From: DASQYE01 sp035940775
GTDB lineage: Bacteria; Acidobacteriota; Blastocatellia; Pyrinomonadales; Pyrinomonadaceae
Assembly: GCA_035940775.1 (NCBI GenBank)
Contig: DASZEN010000033.1
Span: 62,001 to 126,000 of the forward strand
Length of the DNA stretch: 64,000 nucleotides
Reading direction: 5' to 3'
The position numbers and the translations under genes were made by a program. Shown in pieces: positions 56,674 through 64,000 of the stretch. The number at the start of each line of letters is the position of its first letter. Positions within the stretch are counted from its first letter, which is position 1. The notes beneath the pieces are model-generated. The model ran no database searches, had not been told where the DNA came from, and saw only the letters and a program-made list of their open reading frames with translations.

Positions 56674-57752
56674 GCAGAACTGCACCGGCAAAACATGTGA
56701 TTATCATCGGGGCGGGCCCGGCGGGCCTCGCCGCCTCGGTCTGTCTTTCAAAGCGAAAGATTCCCTACACGCTGCTCGAACAGGGCCCGCTCGTCTCGGC
56801 TGCGCTTCGCAAGGTAGACCCCGATATGGTCTTGCTCTCCCCGACCGAGTTATCCCTGATGCCCGATATGGAGAGCCCGCCGGGCGAGCCCCCTTATCTA
56901 TCGTTCGCCAGACTCGTAGAGGCGCTCGAACACTATCGCGAGCAGCACGGCGTACAGGTCATCACGGATGCAAAGGTCACGGACGTGACCCGCGATGGCG
57001 AAGGTTTCACGGTTCGTTACAGGGGCAAGGATGAAGCGTTGCATAGCTTGAAGGGTACTCACGTCATCAATTCGACGGGTATCATCAGCCACCCGCAGCT
57101 TCCGCCTGACTTTGAGCCCGCCGCCTGCACGTTTCGTTGGATGCATAGCATCGACGTACGCGCCCCTGATCTCAGGGCCGCGCCGCGAATCCTGGTGGTC
57201 GGCGGCGGCGCTTCGGCTGCCGAGGTGTTGGAGCGCTGGCTCGAAGTGCGCGCCCCGGATGCGCGCGCGTGGCTTTCGCTCCGCTCCGCATTGATCGCCT
57301 TCCCGCATTGGATTCTAGGCATCGACATACATTATTTCGCATGGCTGCCGGAGCAACTGCCGACGAGCCTGATCGGGTGGCGCGCCGGGCGATTGCACGA
57401 GCCGATGACGGGGCTGGCGGTCAAGCGCGCGATAAACGACGGTTTGATTACACGCCTGCCCGCCGTCAAGAGCTATCGCGGCGACACCGTGACGATCAGC
57501 GACGGCGAACAAATCCGGCCCGGTCTGGTCGTCTTCGCGACGGGCTTTCGCTACGCGACCGAACATCTGGATCGATTGATAGCCCGCGACCCGGACGGCA
57601 GACCGCTCGTCAAAAACTGTGAGAGCACACGCACGCGCGGCCTCTACCTGCTCGGGTTTCGCTTCGGGCGCACCTTCGCGTCGCCTTACCTGCGCGGGAT
57701 CGCGCGCGACGCCGAATACGTGGCGGAGCGCATCGCCAGCGAAGGTGAATGA
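56670..57752 (+). CDS. FAD-dependent oxidoreductase / monooxygenase
   Basis: The product has 360 residues from the ATG at 56670 (ATGA overlap). It has an N-terminal FAD Rossmann motif GAGPAG (14-19), a second dinucleotide motif VVGGGASA (about 173-180) and ATGF near the C-terminus (about 292-295), as in flavin-containing monooxygenases and related N- or C-hydroxylases. It may oxidise the acyl product or its head group. It ends the coupled gene run; a weak terminator and a new promoter follow. Confidence 0.85.
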   Translation: MSRTAPAKHVIIIGAGPAGLAASVCLSKRKIPYTLLEQGPLVSAALRKVDPDMVLLSPTELSLMPDMESPPGEPPYLSFARLVEALEHYREQHGVQVITDAKVTDVTRDGEGFTVRYRGKDEALHSLKGTHVINSTGIISHPQLPPDFEPAACTFRWMHSIDVRAPDLRAAPRILVVGGGASAAEVLERWLEVRAPDARAWLSLRSALIAFPHWILGIDIHYFAWLPEQLPTSLIGWRAGRLHEPMTGLAVKRAINDGLITRLPAVKSYRGDTVTISDGEQIRPGLVVFATGFRYATEHLDRLIARDPDGRPLVKNCESTRTRGLYLLGFRFGRTFASPYLRGIARDAEYVAERIASEGE

Positions 57753-57754
57753 CT

Positions 57755-57791
57755 CGCCCCTTGCGAAACCAACGGGCGCGGGCAGCTTTTT
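57755..57791 (+). terminator. Weak rho-independent terminator candidate
   Basis: CGCCC (57755-57759) and GGGCG (57774-57778) can pair, and a run of five T residues lies at 57787-57791. The stem is short and the T run is 8 bases away, so this is only a candidate end for the core operon. Confidence 0.3.
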
Positions 57792-57837
57792 GTCCGAAGG
57801 CTTTAGGAAACGCTCCTGTTTCGGCAAGAACTTTTTA

Positions 57838-57867
57838 TTGACACGAGGGAGGCGTGCACGATATAAG
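57838..57867 (+). promoter_or_regulatory. Predicted promoter of the quinone oxidoreductase unit
   Basis: A consensus TTGACA (57838-57843) is followed after 18 bases by TATAAG (57862-57867). Transcription would start about 115 bases before the quinone oxidoreductase gene and could continue through the radical SAM and phosphate-transporter genes. Confidence 0.65.
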
Positions 57868-57990
57868 CCGTATTGCTCGCTCACAAGCTTTTAAACGGCG
57901 CGCTCCTGACACACGCGCGCGCCCTGGAAGCAGTCCGTAACGCAATTTAACCGCAGAGCGCCTCGCATTTCTCGGTAGGAAGCTAATTCG

Positions 57991-58959
57991 ATGAAGACCG
58001 TTCGGGTGGATGCTTTTGGCGGAGTCGAAGGGCTCCGGGTCGTCGAGCGTCCCGTACCTGAGCCGGGCGAAGGCGAAGCCCTGATACGCGTCGCGGCCAG
58101 CGGGCTCAACTATTCGGACGTAATGCAGCGCGAGGGCCTGTATCCGGGCGGGCCGAAGCCGCCCTTTTTTCCGGGCGTCGAGGCCGCAGGCATCATAGAG
58201 GCGGTCGGCACGAACGGGGATACGTCACAACTCGTGGGCTCTCGCGTAGCCTGTATTACTGCGGGCGGCGCGCAAGCCGAATACGTCCTCGCCAGCGAGC
58301 GCTCCTGCATCCCCTTGCCCGATGCGCTCTCTTTCGTCGAGGGCGCTGCGTTCCCCGTCCAATACCTGACCGCCTATCACGCGCTGCTGACCGTTGCCCA
58401 TGCGGCAGAGGGAGAGACGGTGCTCATCCATGCGGCGGGCGGTGGGGTCGGCACGGCCGCAGTACAAATCGCACGCCTGCTCGGGCTGAGAGTCATGGGG
58501 ACGGCCAGCACGCCCGAGAAGCGTGCGCGCCTGCTTGAGCTTGGCGCCGAGCGTGCGGTCGGTTATGACGAGTTCGAGGCGGCGGCGCGCTCGCTGACGG
58601 GCGGGCGCGGGCCTGACATTATTCTCGAAACGGTCGGCGGTGACGTGCTTCGCCGCAGCCTCTCGCTCTTGCCGTCGCTCGGGAGACTGGTCGTCATCGG
58701 CATCGCAAGCAAGGAGGCCCCGGCCATAGACACCGTAAAACTTCTCTTCCGCTCGCAGGCCGTGCTCGGCTTTCACCTGAAAGCCGTCTTCGAGCGCCCC
58801 GAGCTTGTCTGGGCCTCCGTCCGCCAGTTGTTAAGCTGGATTGGCGAGGGCAAGCTCAAGGTTCAGGTCGGACATACGCTCCCGCTTATTGAAATCCGCA
58901 GGGCTCACGAACTCCTTGCCAGCCGCCGCAGTTATGGCAAAGTGGTGCTGCTCCCGTAA
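57991..58959 (+). CDS. Zinc-free NADPH:quinone oxidoreductase-like MDR protein
   Basis: The 322-residue medium-chain dehydrogenase/reductase lacks the zinc-binding Cys and His residues. It shows GLNYSDVMQREGLYPGGPKPPFFPGVEAAG and the cofactor motif AAGGGVGTAAVQ (about 147-158). The family includes quinone oxidoreductases, crotonyl-CoA-type reductases and trans-acting enoyl reductases. In this setting an enoyl-reductase role for the acyl chain is possible, but the sequence does not prove it. It has its own promoter and a TAGGA site. Confidence 0.85.
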   Translation: MKTVRVDAFGGVEGLRVVERPVPEPGEGEALIRVAASGLNYSDVMQREGLYPGGPKPPFFPGVEAAGIIEAVGTNGDTSQLVGSRVACITAGGAQAEYVLASERSCIPLPDALSFVEGAAFPVQYLTAYHALLTVAHAAEGETVLIHAAGGGVGTAAVQIARLLGLRVMGTASTPEKRARLLELGAERAVGYDEFEAAARSLTGGRGPDIILETVGGDVLRRSLSLLPSLGRLVVIGIASKEAPAIDTVKLLFRSQAVLGFHLKAVFERPELVWASVRQLLSWIGEGKLKVQVGHTLPLIEIRRAHELLASRRSYGKVVLLP

Positions 58960-59010
58960 CCTCCGATTGCGGTCTTCGTTGTTTCACCTCACACGAGAGG
59001 AGGAGCGAAC

Positions 59011-60252
59011 ATGAGGCACAATTATTCGATCTCCGATTTCATGCATTACGGTCGCATGTACTGGCGCAGCCGCCGACGCCACAGGGTTTGGGGACGACAA
59101 TACGAAAGGGCTGTGCGCGAGGGGAGCTTCAAGCTGCCTGCGGCCGCAGTGGTTCAGCTCCTGCCGACGGAAGCCTGTAATCTGCGATGCCAGATGTGTA
59201 ATCAGTGGGGCGAGAACGGCTATTTTCTTGAGGGCGTGCGCCAGGCCAGGCACATGGACGAAGCCGGGCTAAAGGGATTGATGCGCGGCCTGTCGCCCGC
59301 GGACACGTTCATCAGCGTTCACGGCGGAGAGCCCTTTGCCTACAAACATACGCACACCCTGCTTGAGCTTTTAAGCGAACAGCAGTTCGACGTGACCTTC
59401 ACGACCAACGGCACGCTGCTCACACCTTATCTTGAAAGCCTTGCGCGCATCAAAAATCTCTCCTTTCTCTTATCAATCGACGGCGACGAGGCGACGCATA
59501 ACAAGATTCGCGGCGCGGGCAGATTCCGGCAGGCGCATGAAGCGATGCTGGAATTATTCGATCTCAGGCGCAGGCTCGGGATGCCGCTCCCGCTCCTCGT
59601 GATGAGCATAGTGGTCTGCGAATGGACGACCGAAGTGCTTGAGAAGGCTTACGATGTGGCCGTCGAGTTCAACGCCTTCGCCATCAATTACAATTTTCGC
59701 TGGTTCCTCACGGAAGAGGTCGGGCAGAAATACGAGCAGCATTTGCGAGAGCAATTCGGCATAAAATCCTCCGGCGCATGGCGCGGCTGGCTCTCAGACC
59801 ACCACGACGCGCATGACTACGGAAACGTATCCGATGCCCTGAGCCGCGTTCTGCGCAAGAAGCGAGGCCGCATCCTGCCGCCCTATGTTGTGACCACCCC
59901 GAGCCAGCTTCGCGGCAAAGACTACGAGACCTATTTCACCGATTACCTGGACACGTTCGGTAACGAGAGCTGCTTTATGCCCTTCTACTGGGCCCGCGTC
60001 CACGCCAACGGCGACCTCATCTACTGTCCGGGCCATCCGGACATCATCGCAGGCAACGTCTTTCGCGACGGGCTAATGCCCGCCTTCAATTCCGAAATGT
60101 CTGTCAAGTTTCGCAAGCACATTCTTACGAATCGCCTCCCGATTTGTAATCGTTGCTGCGGCCTGTACATGACGAACCCGGCGCGGCCCTACGAGCAGAA
60201 GGCGCGGCGAAGCCTCGGGCTTGCCAAAGAGGTGACGGCGAACTGGCCTTGA
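59011..60252 (+). CDS. Radical SAM protein with SPASM-like C-terminus, copy 1
   Basis: The 413-residue protein has the cluster motif CNLRCQMC (Cys56, Cys60, Cys63), then a HGGEP segment. A Cys-rich C-terminus (ESCFMPFYWARV, LIYCPGHPDII, CNRCCGLYMTNPARP) suggests extra iron-sulphur clusters. The same 413-residue layout is encoded at 61563. Members of this broad group modify peptides, alcohols or sugars. Here it may act on the product of the cluster. GAGGAGG lies before the ATG. Confidence 0.88.
   Translation: MRHNYSISDFMHYGRMYWRSRRRHRVWGRQYERAVREGSFKLPAAAVVQLLPTEACNLRCQMCNQWGENGYFLEGVRQARHMDEAGLKGLMRGLSPADTFISVHGGEPFAYKHTHTLLELLSEQQFDVTFTTNGTLLTPYLESLARIKNLSFLLSIDGDEATHNKIRGAGRFRQAHEAMLELFDLRRRLGMPLPLLVMSIVVCEWTTEVLEKAYDVAVEFNAFAINYNFRWFLTEEVGQKYEQHLREQFGIKSSGAWRGWLSDHHDAHDYGNVSDALSRVLRKKRGRILPPYVVTTPSQLRGKDYETYFTDYLDTFGNESCFMPFYWARVHANGDLIYCPGHPDIIAGNVFRDGLMPAFNSEMSVKFRKHILTNRLPICNRCCGLYMTNPARPYEQKARRSLGLAKEVTANWP
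60145..60209 (+). repeat. 65-base segment identical to 62697-62761
   Basis: The end of radical SAM copy 1 matches copy 2 without a mismatch over 65 bases (starting TGTAATCGTTGC), while the middles of the genes differ in many codons. A second shared stretch of more than 40 bases surrounds the ESCFMPFYWAR codons (near 59950 and 62510). Confidence 0.85.
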
Positions 60253-60284
60253 CCTGAATCTTTTAAGCTTGGGCGGAGCGACTC

Positions 60285-61412
60285 ATGATTATTCCAGCCG
60301 TTCTTTTCCTGGTGACCTGCTTTCTGGCGTACGTCAACGGCGCCAATGACAACTTCAAAGGAGTGGCGACGCTCTTCGGCAGCGGCACGACCGATTACAG
60401 GAGGGCGATCTGGTGGGCCACCCTCACCACCTTTTCCGGCTCCGTCTGTTCGATCTTTCTGGCCGAGACGCTGGTTAGAAGTTTTTCAGGCAAGGGACTC
60501 GTGCCTGACGCCCTCACGGCTTCGCCGACATTTCTGCTCGCGGTCGCCGCCGGTGCGGGGCTGACCGTCATGCTGGCGACCCTGACGGGCTTCCCCGTTT
60601 CAACGACGCATAGCCTGACGGGAGCGTTGGTCGGAAGCGGCCTGCTGGCGGTCGGGGCGGGGGTTGATTTTGCAAACCTGGGCAGTTCCTTCTTCCTGCC
60701 CCTGCTGTTTAGCCCCGTCATCTCTCTTTTGCTGGGAGCGATCTTCTACAGGCTCGTGCAGGCTCTTGAGGCTCGATCCGAGGTGGATGAATCGAGGTGT
60801 ATTTGTATCGGAGAGGTCGAGTATGCAACTGAGTATGCGACCGACTCTTTACAGCCCGCGCTGGCCCTTAATCGCGTCGCATTGCCGGACGTGAGCGTGG
60901 ATACGGTGGCGAACTGCGCCGTGCATTACAGGGGAGGGACGCTCGCGATTAAGACGCAGCGGGCGCTCGACCTGTCACACTTCATCAGCGCAGGCAGCGT
61001 CTGTTTTGCCAGAGGTCTGAATGATACGCCCAAGATCGTCGCGCTCCTGCTCGTCGTCAGGGCGTTGGGGCTTCGTTGGGCCATGATCTCGGTCGCCTTG
61101 GGGATGGCCGTCGGCGGGCTTCTCAGCGCGCGTAGGGTGGCGGAAACGATGAGCCGGAAGATCACGCCCCTGACGCGCACTCAGGGGCTCACCGCCAATC
61201 TGGTCACGGCCGCGCTCGTCATCTTCGCCAGCCGTATGGGGATGCCCGTATCTACTACTCACGTCTCCTGCGGTTCGCTGTTCGGCATCGGTCTAATCAC
61301 AAAACAGGCCAACACCCGCGTCGTATCCGAGATACTGATGTCGTGGCTCATAACGCTGCCGGTCGCGATGATACTTGGCGGCGCGGCCTACTACATTTTA
61401 AGTTTTGGCTGA
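60285..61412 (+). CDS. pit: Inorganic phosphate transporter, Pit family
   Basis: The 375-residue membrane protein has the two Pit signatures, GANDNFKGVATLFGSG near the N-terminus and ARGLNDTPKIVALLL in the second half. It also has the paired GFPVSTTHSLTGALVGSG and GMPVSTTHVSCGSLFGIG segments. It imports phosphate (probably as metal phosphate) with protons. A hydrophilic loop of about 70 residues joins the halves. It lies between two near-duplicate radical SAM genes on the same strand, probably by chance of a duplication. Confidence 0.92.
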   Translation: MIIPAVLFLVTCFLAYVNGANDNFKGVATLFGSGTTDYRRAIWWATLTTFSGSVCSIFLAETLVRSFSGKGLVPDALTASPTFLLAVAAGAGLTVMLATLTGFPVSTTHSLTGALVGSGLLAVGAGVDFANLGSSFFLPLLFSPVISLLLGAIFYRLVQALEARSEVDESRCICIGEVEYATEYATDSLQPALALNRVALPDVSVDTVANCAVHYRGGTLAIKTQRALDLSHFISAGSVCFARGLNDTPKIVALLLVVRALGLRWAMISVALGMAVGGLLSARRVAETMSRKITPLTRTQGLTANLVTAALVIFASRMGMPVSTTHVSCGSLFGIGLITKQANTRVVSEILMSWLITLPVAMILGGAAYYILSFG

Positions 61413-61463
61413 GGAGCGGACTCGCCCTCTCGCGTCGATACTGTAGCTTGGGCTCTGCTGCAC

Positions 61464-61479
61464 AGAGAGAGAGAGAGAG
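61464..61479 (+). repeat. Dinucleotide repeat (AG)8 in the leader of radical SAM copy 2
   Basis: Eight AG units lie about 85 bases before the ATG at 61563. GGGCTCT (61450-61456) can pair with AGAGCCC (61476-61482), or CTCTG (61453-61457) with CAGAG (61463-61467). The two folds compete, and the balance depends on repeat length. Confidence 0.7.
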
Positions 61480-61562
61480 CCCGCCTGACGGCGAGACGGA
61501 TAATGCATCTGAAGAGGCGTGCCGCTCGCACACACGGGGCCTCCGGAGAACGGGAGCACATC

Positions 61563-62804
61563 ATGAGCCTTCACTATCAGGTTCGCGACTACCTGCACTT
61601 CGGCAGGATGTTCTGGCGTGGCCGTCGTCGCCACAGGGTCTGGGGCGAGCAATTCGAGTCGGCGGTGCGTGACCAGAGTTTTAAGCTCCCGTCCCCGGCG
61701 GTCATACAGTTTATTCCGACCGAGGCTTGTAATCTGCGTTGCCCGTTCTGTAACCAGTGGGGAGAGAACGGCTATTTTCTGGACGGCACGCGAAGGGCCA
61801 GGCACATAGACGAGTCGGCCCTGGCCGAACTGGTCAGGGGGTTGGCGCCGCGCGACTCTCTCATAAACATTCACGGCGGCGAGCCGCTCGCTTACAAGCA
61901 CATCGATACGTTGCTCGATGTTTTGGGAGAGCGCGGGTTCGACGTGTTGATTACAACCAACGGAACGATGTTGAAAGACCATCTGGATCACCTGGCCCGC
62001 ATAAAGAACCTCGCCTTCATCCTATCGGTAGACGGTGATGAAGAGTCGCACGACAGAGTACGCGGCCGGGGAAGGTTCAAGCAGACTAGAGAAGGAATCG
62101 AGGCTCTGTTCAATCTCAGGCGCAGGCTAGGGCTGCCTCTGCCGCTGGTCGTCATGAGCACGGTCGTGTGCGAATGGACTACTGACGTGATCGAGAAGGC
62201 GTTCGAGGTGGCGAGGGATTTCGGCGCCTTCGCCCTCAACTATAATCTGCGTTATTTCATGCCGGAGGCGGCGGGCCTCGCCTACGAGAAACATTTGCAG
62301 GAGAATTTCGGCATAAAATCGTCCGGGGCATGGCGCGGCTGGATCGCGCCCGATCATGAGAAGCATGACTATCGTGACGCAGCCGCGCGGCTCAACCGCC
62401 TCCTCCGCCGGAAAAGATTCAGGCTCTTGCCGCCCTACGCCGTGACGGGCCCGGATCACCTGCGCGGCAAAGATTTCGCGGACTGGTTCACCGATTACAC
62501 TAACACGTTCGGTAACGAGAGCTGCTTTATGCCCTTCTACTGGGCCCGCGTGCAGGCCAACGGCGACTTGATCTTCTGTCCCGGCCATCCGGACATCATC
62601 GCCGGTAACGTCTTTCGCGACGGCTTGATGGAGGCTTTTAATTCCGAGATGGCCGTCAAGTTTCGCAAGCACATCCTGAACAATCGAATGCCCATCTGTA
62701 ATCGTTGCTGCGGCCTGTACATGACGAACCCGGCGCGGCCCTACGAGCAGAAGGCGCGGCGCAACCTGGGCCTTCCGAAAGAGGTCGCCACACACTGGCC
62801 GTAA
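61563..62804 (+). CDS. Radical SAM protein with SPASM-like C-terminus, copy 2
   Basis: The product has 413 residues from the ATG at 61563 (GGGAG site). It is a paralogue of the protein at 59011, with the same length, the same start of the body (GRMFWRGRRRHRVWGEQFE), cluster motif CNLRCPFC (Cys56, Cys60, Cys63) and nearly the same Cys-rich end. The 3' part is identical in DNA over 65 bases, so the pair arose by duplication and has probably undergone gene conversion. A separate in-frame GTG/ATG further up is not needed. Functional divergence, if any, lies in the middle of the chain. Confidence 0.88.
   Translation: MSLHYQVRDYLHFGRMFWRGRRRHRVWGEQFESAVRDQSFKLPSPAVIQFIPTEACNLRCPFCNQWGENGYFLDGTRRARHIDESALAELVRGLAPRDSLINIHGGEPLAYKHIDTLLDVLGERGFDVLITTNGTMLKDHLDHLARIKNLAFILSVDGDEESHDRVRGRGRFKQTREGIEALFNLRRRLGLPLPLVVMSTVVCEWTTDVIEKAFEVARDFGAFALNYNLRYFMPEAAGLAYEKHLQENFGIKSSGAWRGWIAPDHEKHDYRDAAARLNRLLRRKRFRLLPPYAVTGPDHLRGKDFADWFTDYTNTFGNESCFMPFYWARVQANGDLIFCPGHPDIIAGNVFRDGLMEAFNSEMAVKFRKHILNNRMPICNRCCGLYMTNPARPYEQKARRNLGLPKEVATHWP
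62697..62761 (+). repeat. 65-base segment identical to 60145-60209
   Basis: This is the second copy of the direct repeat at the 3' end of the paired radical SAM genes, 2552 bases downstream of the first. It encodes CNRCCGLYMTNPARPYEQKA in both proteins. Confidence 0.85.
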
Positions 62805-62869
62805 ATATGCCGTCGTCAAATGACGGCGATTAATCCGTCTCCGCCCGAAGCTGGCGCTAAAGAGAAGAG

Positions 62870-63328
62870 ATGCCGAGTCCCCCGAAACCCCTGCGCTTCT
62901 ATGCGGAACTCTACGTCGAGAGGCCGCCCTGGGTCGTCTGGTCATTCTTCAGCGACCTGACAAGATGGAATCAATGGAGTCCTATCTGTCTCGAAAGCCG
63001 ATTGGTCGAAGACGGGCGGTTGGAAACAGGAGCGGTTCTGGAAATACGTTTCAGCATCGGAGGCATTCCCGTAACAGTTCCGGCGAAACTCGTATATGTC
63101 AAACCGGCCTCCGCCATTAGCTGGCTCGGACACGCGTTCGGTATCCGGGCGATACACACCTATCGGTTCCGCGCGCAACAGACGGGGACGCTGATAACCA
63201 ACGAAGAGGTGTTTTACGAAGTCGCAGCGCCATTCAATCATCTGATCGCGGCCTGGTATCGGATGAGCCGCTTGAGCTTCGCATCGCTTGACGGGATTAA
63301 AAGAGTTCTTGAGCAGGAGACCGACTGA
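62870..63328 (+). CDS. SRPBCC (START-like) domain protein
   Basis: The 152-residue protein fits the SRPBCC/polyketide-cyclase-like fold: YVERPPWVVWSFFSDLTRWNQWSP at the N-terminus, then GAVLEIRFSIGGIPVTVPAKLVYVKPASAISWLG and a long final helix. Such proteins bind hydrophobic ligands in a deep cavity, and some act as cyclases. It follows radical SAM copy 2 by 65 bases on the same strand, so it may bind or cyclise the product of the cluster. This role is inferred from context only. Confidence 0.8.
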   Translation: MPSPPKPLRFYAELYVERPPWVVWSFFSDLTRWNQWSPICLESRLVEDGRLETGAVLEIRFSIGGIPVTVPAKLVYVKPASAISWLGHAFGIRAIHTYRFRAQQTGTLITNEEVFYEVAAPFNHLIAAWYRMSRLSFASLDGIKRVLEQETD

Positions 63329-63339
63329 GCCGAAATTTG

Positions 63340-64000
63340 CTAATCGCCGATTCTTTGAACCATCACCTGAAAGCTTTCGCTCATCCCACCGGGCAAGATC
63401 AATTCGCGCGCGCTCGAACGCAGTGCCAAAGCATCGCCGTCGCTCTCCATACCGGCCGTCATCAGCCTTAACTGATCGAGCAGTCCGGCCCGCAGCAGGA
63501 ATTTATCCTGACGCTCGAAGCTTAGGATACGGAGCCCGGCCTCCGCGCTCGCCTTTATGATGTGCGTCCAATCGACGGTCGTCGTCAAATCCTGCTCGCC
63601 CGGGCGAGCGAGCGGGTCGGCGGCGCTCTGGTGTTGGTGAAAGGCGCGCAAGGTTCCCTGGCGGCGATGCGTTGCGTCGTAGAGCGCCGGGGCCTCGGCC
63701 CCGTAATCAACGAGTATGAGATAGCCACGCTCAAGCTTTGACGCGGCGCGCTCTATCCATTCTGGCGCGTCGAGATTGACCTCGGCGACTTGACCTTCGC
63801 TGAGACTCACGCCCGCCTGCTCAAAATATGCGGCGAGGCGCGTCGTGCTCGGCTCCATTTCAACCCAGCGGAATCCGCCAGCATCATCCAGTCCGACGTA
63901 TAACTCCAGCAGCCTGCCCTCGCGCAAACGGACGCGATGAACCGGAAAGGCGTCCAACAGTTCGTTGGCGAAGATGATTCCGTCAGCGAAAGGCGTCTCG
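63340..64000 (-). CDS. MidA/NDUFAF7-like SAM-dependent methyltransferase, 5' end outside the window
   Basis: The frame is open beyond the right edge. Upstream of the TTG at 63957 it reads GIIFANELLDAFPVHR, the characteristic MidA motif, so that TTG is not the start. Further family features are GYLILVDYG, GTLRAFHQHQ and DLTTTVDWTHI. Homologues methylate an arginine of a respiratory complex I subunit in mitochondria, and bacterial roles are less clear. It converges with the SRPBCC gene, 11 bases between stops, and is probably not part of the lipid cluster. Confidence 0.9.
   Translation of the reverse strand, partial: ETPFADGIIFANELLDAFPVHRVRLREGRLLELYVGLDDAGGFRWVEMEPSTTRLAAYFEQAGVSLSEGQVAEVNLDAPEWIERAASKLERGYLILVDYGAEAPALYDATHRRQGTLRAFHQHQSAADPLARPGEQDLTTTVDWTHIIKASAEAGLRILSFERQDKFLLRAGLLDQLRLMTAGMESDGDALALRSSARELILPGGMSESFQVMVQRIGD

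Noticed and set aside
45487..58959. A standard aryl-polyene or ladderane cluster
   Set aside because: The ketosynthase, half ketosynthase, ketoreductase, dehydratase and ACP set is similar to aryl-polyene loci, but AMP-ligase, ammonia-lyase, LolA-like and MMPL-type genes are missing. The radical SAM enzymes do not match a ladderane set with phytoene-desaturase-like genes.
60285..61412. Phosphate transporter as part of the lipid-like pathway
   Set aside because: It lies between duplicated genes, but phosphate import has no evident link to the product. A chance position after duplication is simpler.
63340..63957. Complete methyltransferase starting at the TTG at 63957
   Set aside because: The upstream codons continue the conserved MidA motif (ANELLDAFPVHR) to the window edge, so the start lies outside.

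Overview
The window is GC-rich, densely coded bacterial DNA. The organism is most likely a member of the Acidobacteriota, possibly the Blastocatellia. This is inferred from gene content only: an Oar-like TonB receptor with an N-terminal carboxypeptidase-regulatory domain, an ADOP-type permease (a family expanded in acidobacteria) coupled to a PadR regulator, and a non-phage contractile injection locus. No rRNA, tRNA, CRISPR array, integrase or transposase was recognised.

Layout. (1) 1-5.5 kb: the end of a possible outer-membrane protein, then a leftward chromate operon (chrB, chrA, an ornithine-cyclodeaminase-family gene, a second ChrB-like gene) with a clear promoter and an overlapping palindrome. 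(2) 5.7-12.1 kb: a 999-residue TonB-dependent receptor convergent with an ADOP permease, its PadR regulator and a 38-residue membrane peptide. (3) 12.1-15.0 kb: a promoter, a 21-base perfect palindrome and a protein built of three tandem family-2 glycosyltransferase domains. (4) 15.1-40.5 kb: one long rightward extracellular contractile injection system (eCIS) locus. It has one sheath, one tube, a cap protein (DUF4255), an AAA+ ATPase, spike, PAAR-like tip, gp25, two J-like wedge proteins, a tail-I-like protein and a large fibre-like protein. It also has a DUF4157 protein whose C-terminus looks like an NlpC/P60 cysteine peptidase and is the best effector candidate. No tape-measure gene was recognised. 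(5) 40.9-45.4 kb: a DUF1684 lipoprotein, an amino-acid permease and a secreted DUF885 protein. (6) 45.5-63.3 kb: a rightward lipid or polyketide-like cluster, described below. (7) The edge holds the start-less part of a MidA-like methyltransferase on the opposite strand.

The last cluster is the most unusual part. It has a type II fatty-acid-synthase kit resembling aryl-polyene loci: two ketosynthases, a chain-length-factor-like half ketosynthase, two ketoreductases, two acyl carrier proteins, one FabZ-like dehydratase, a phosphopantetheinyl transferase and an HHxxxDG acyltransferase. Interleaved are four radical SAM enzymes: one of the MJ0619/tetraether-synthase (Tes) type, one with a B12-binding-type N-terminus, and a duplicated SPASM-like pair flanking a phosphate transporter. 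A flavoprotein, a quinone oxidoreductase and an SRPBCC protein complete it. Most core genes overlap by 4 bases, which indicates translational coupling. A reasonable hypothesis is a dedicated acyl chain that is built on its own carrier proteins and then modified or joined by radical chemistry, giving an unknown lipid. The product cannot be read from the sequence.
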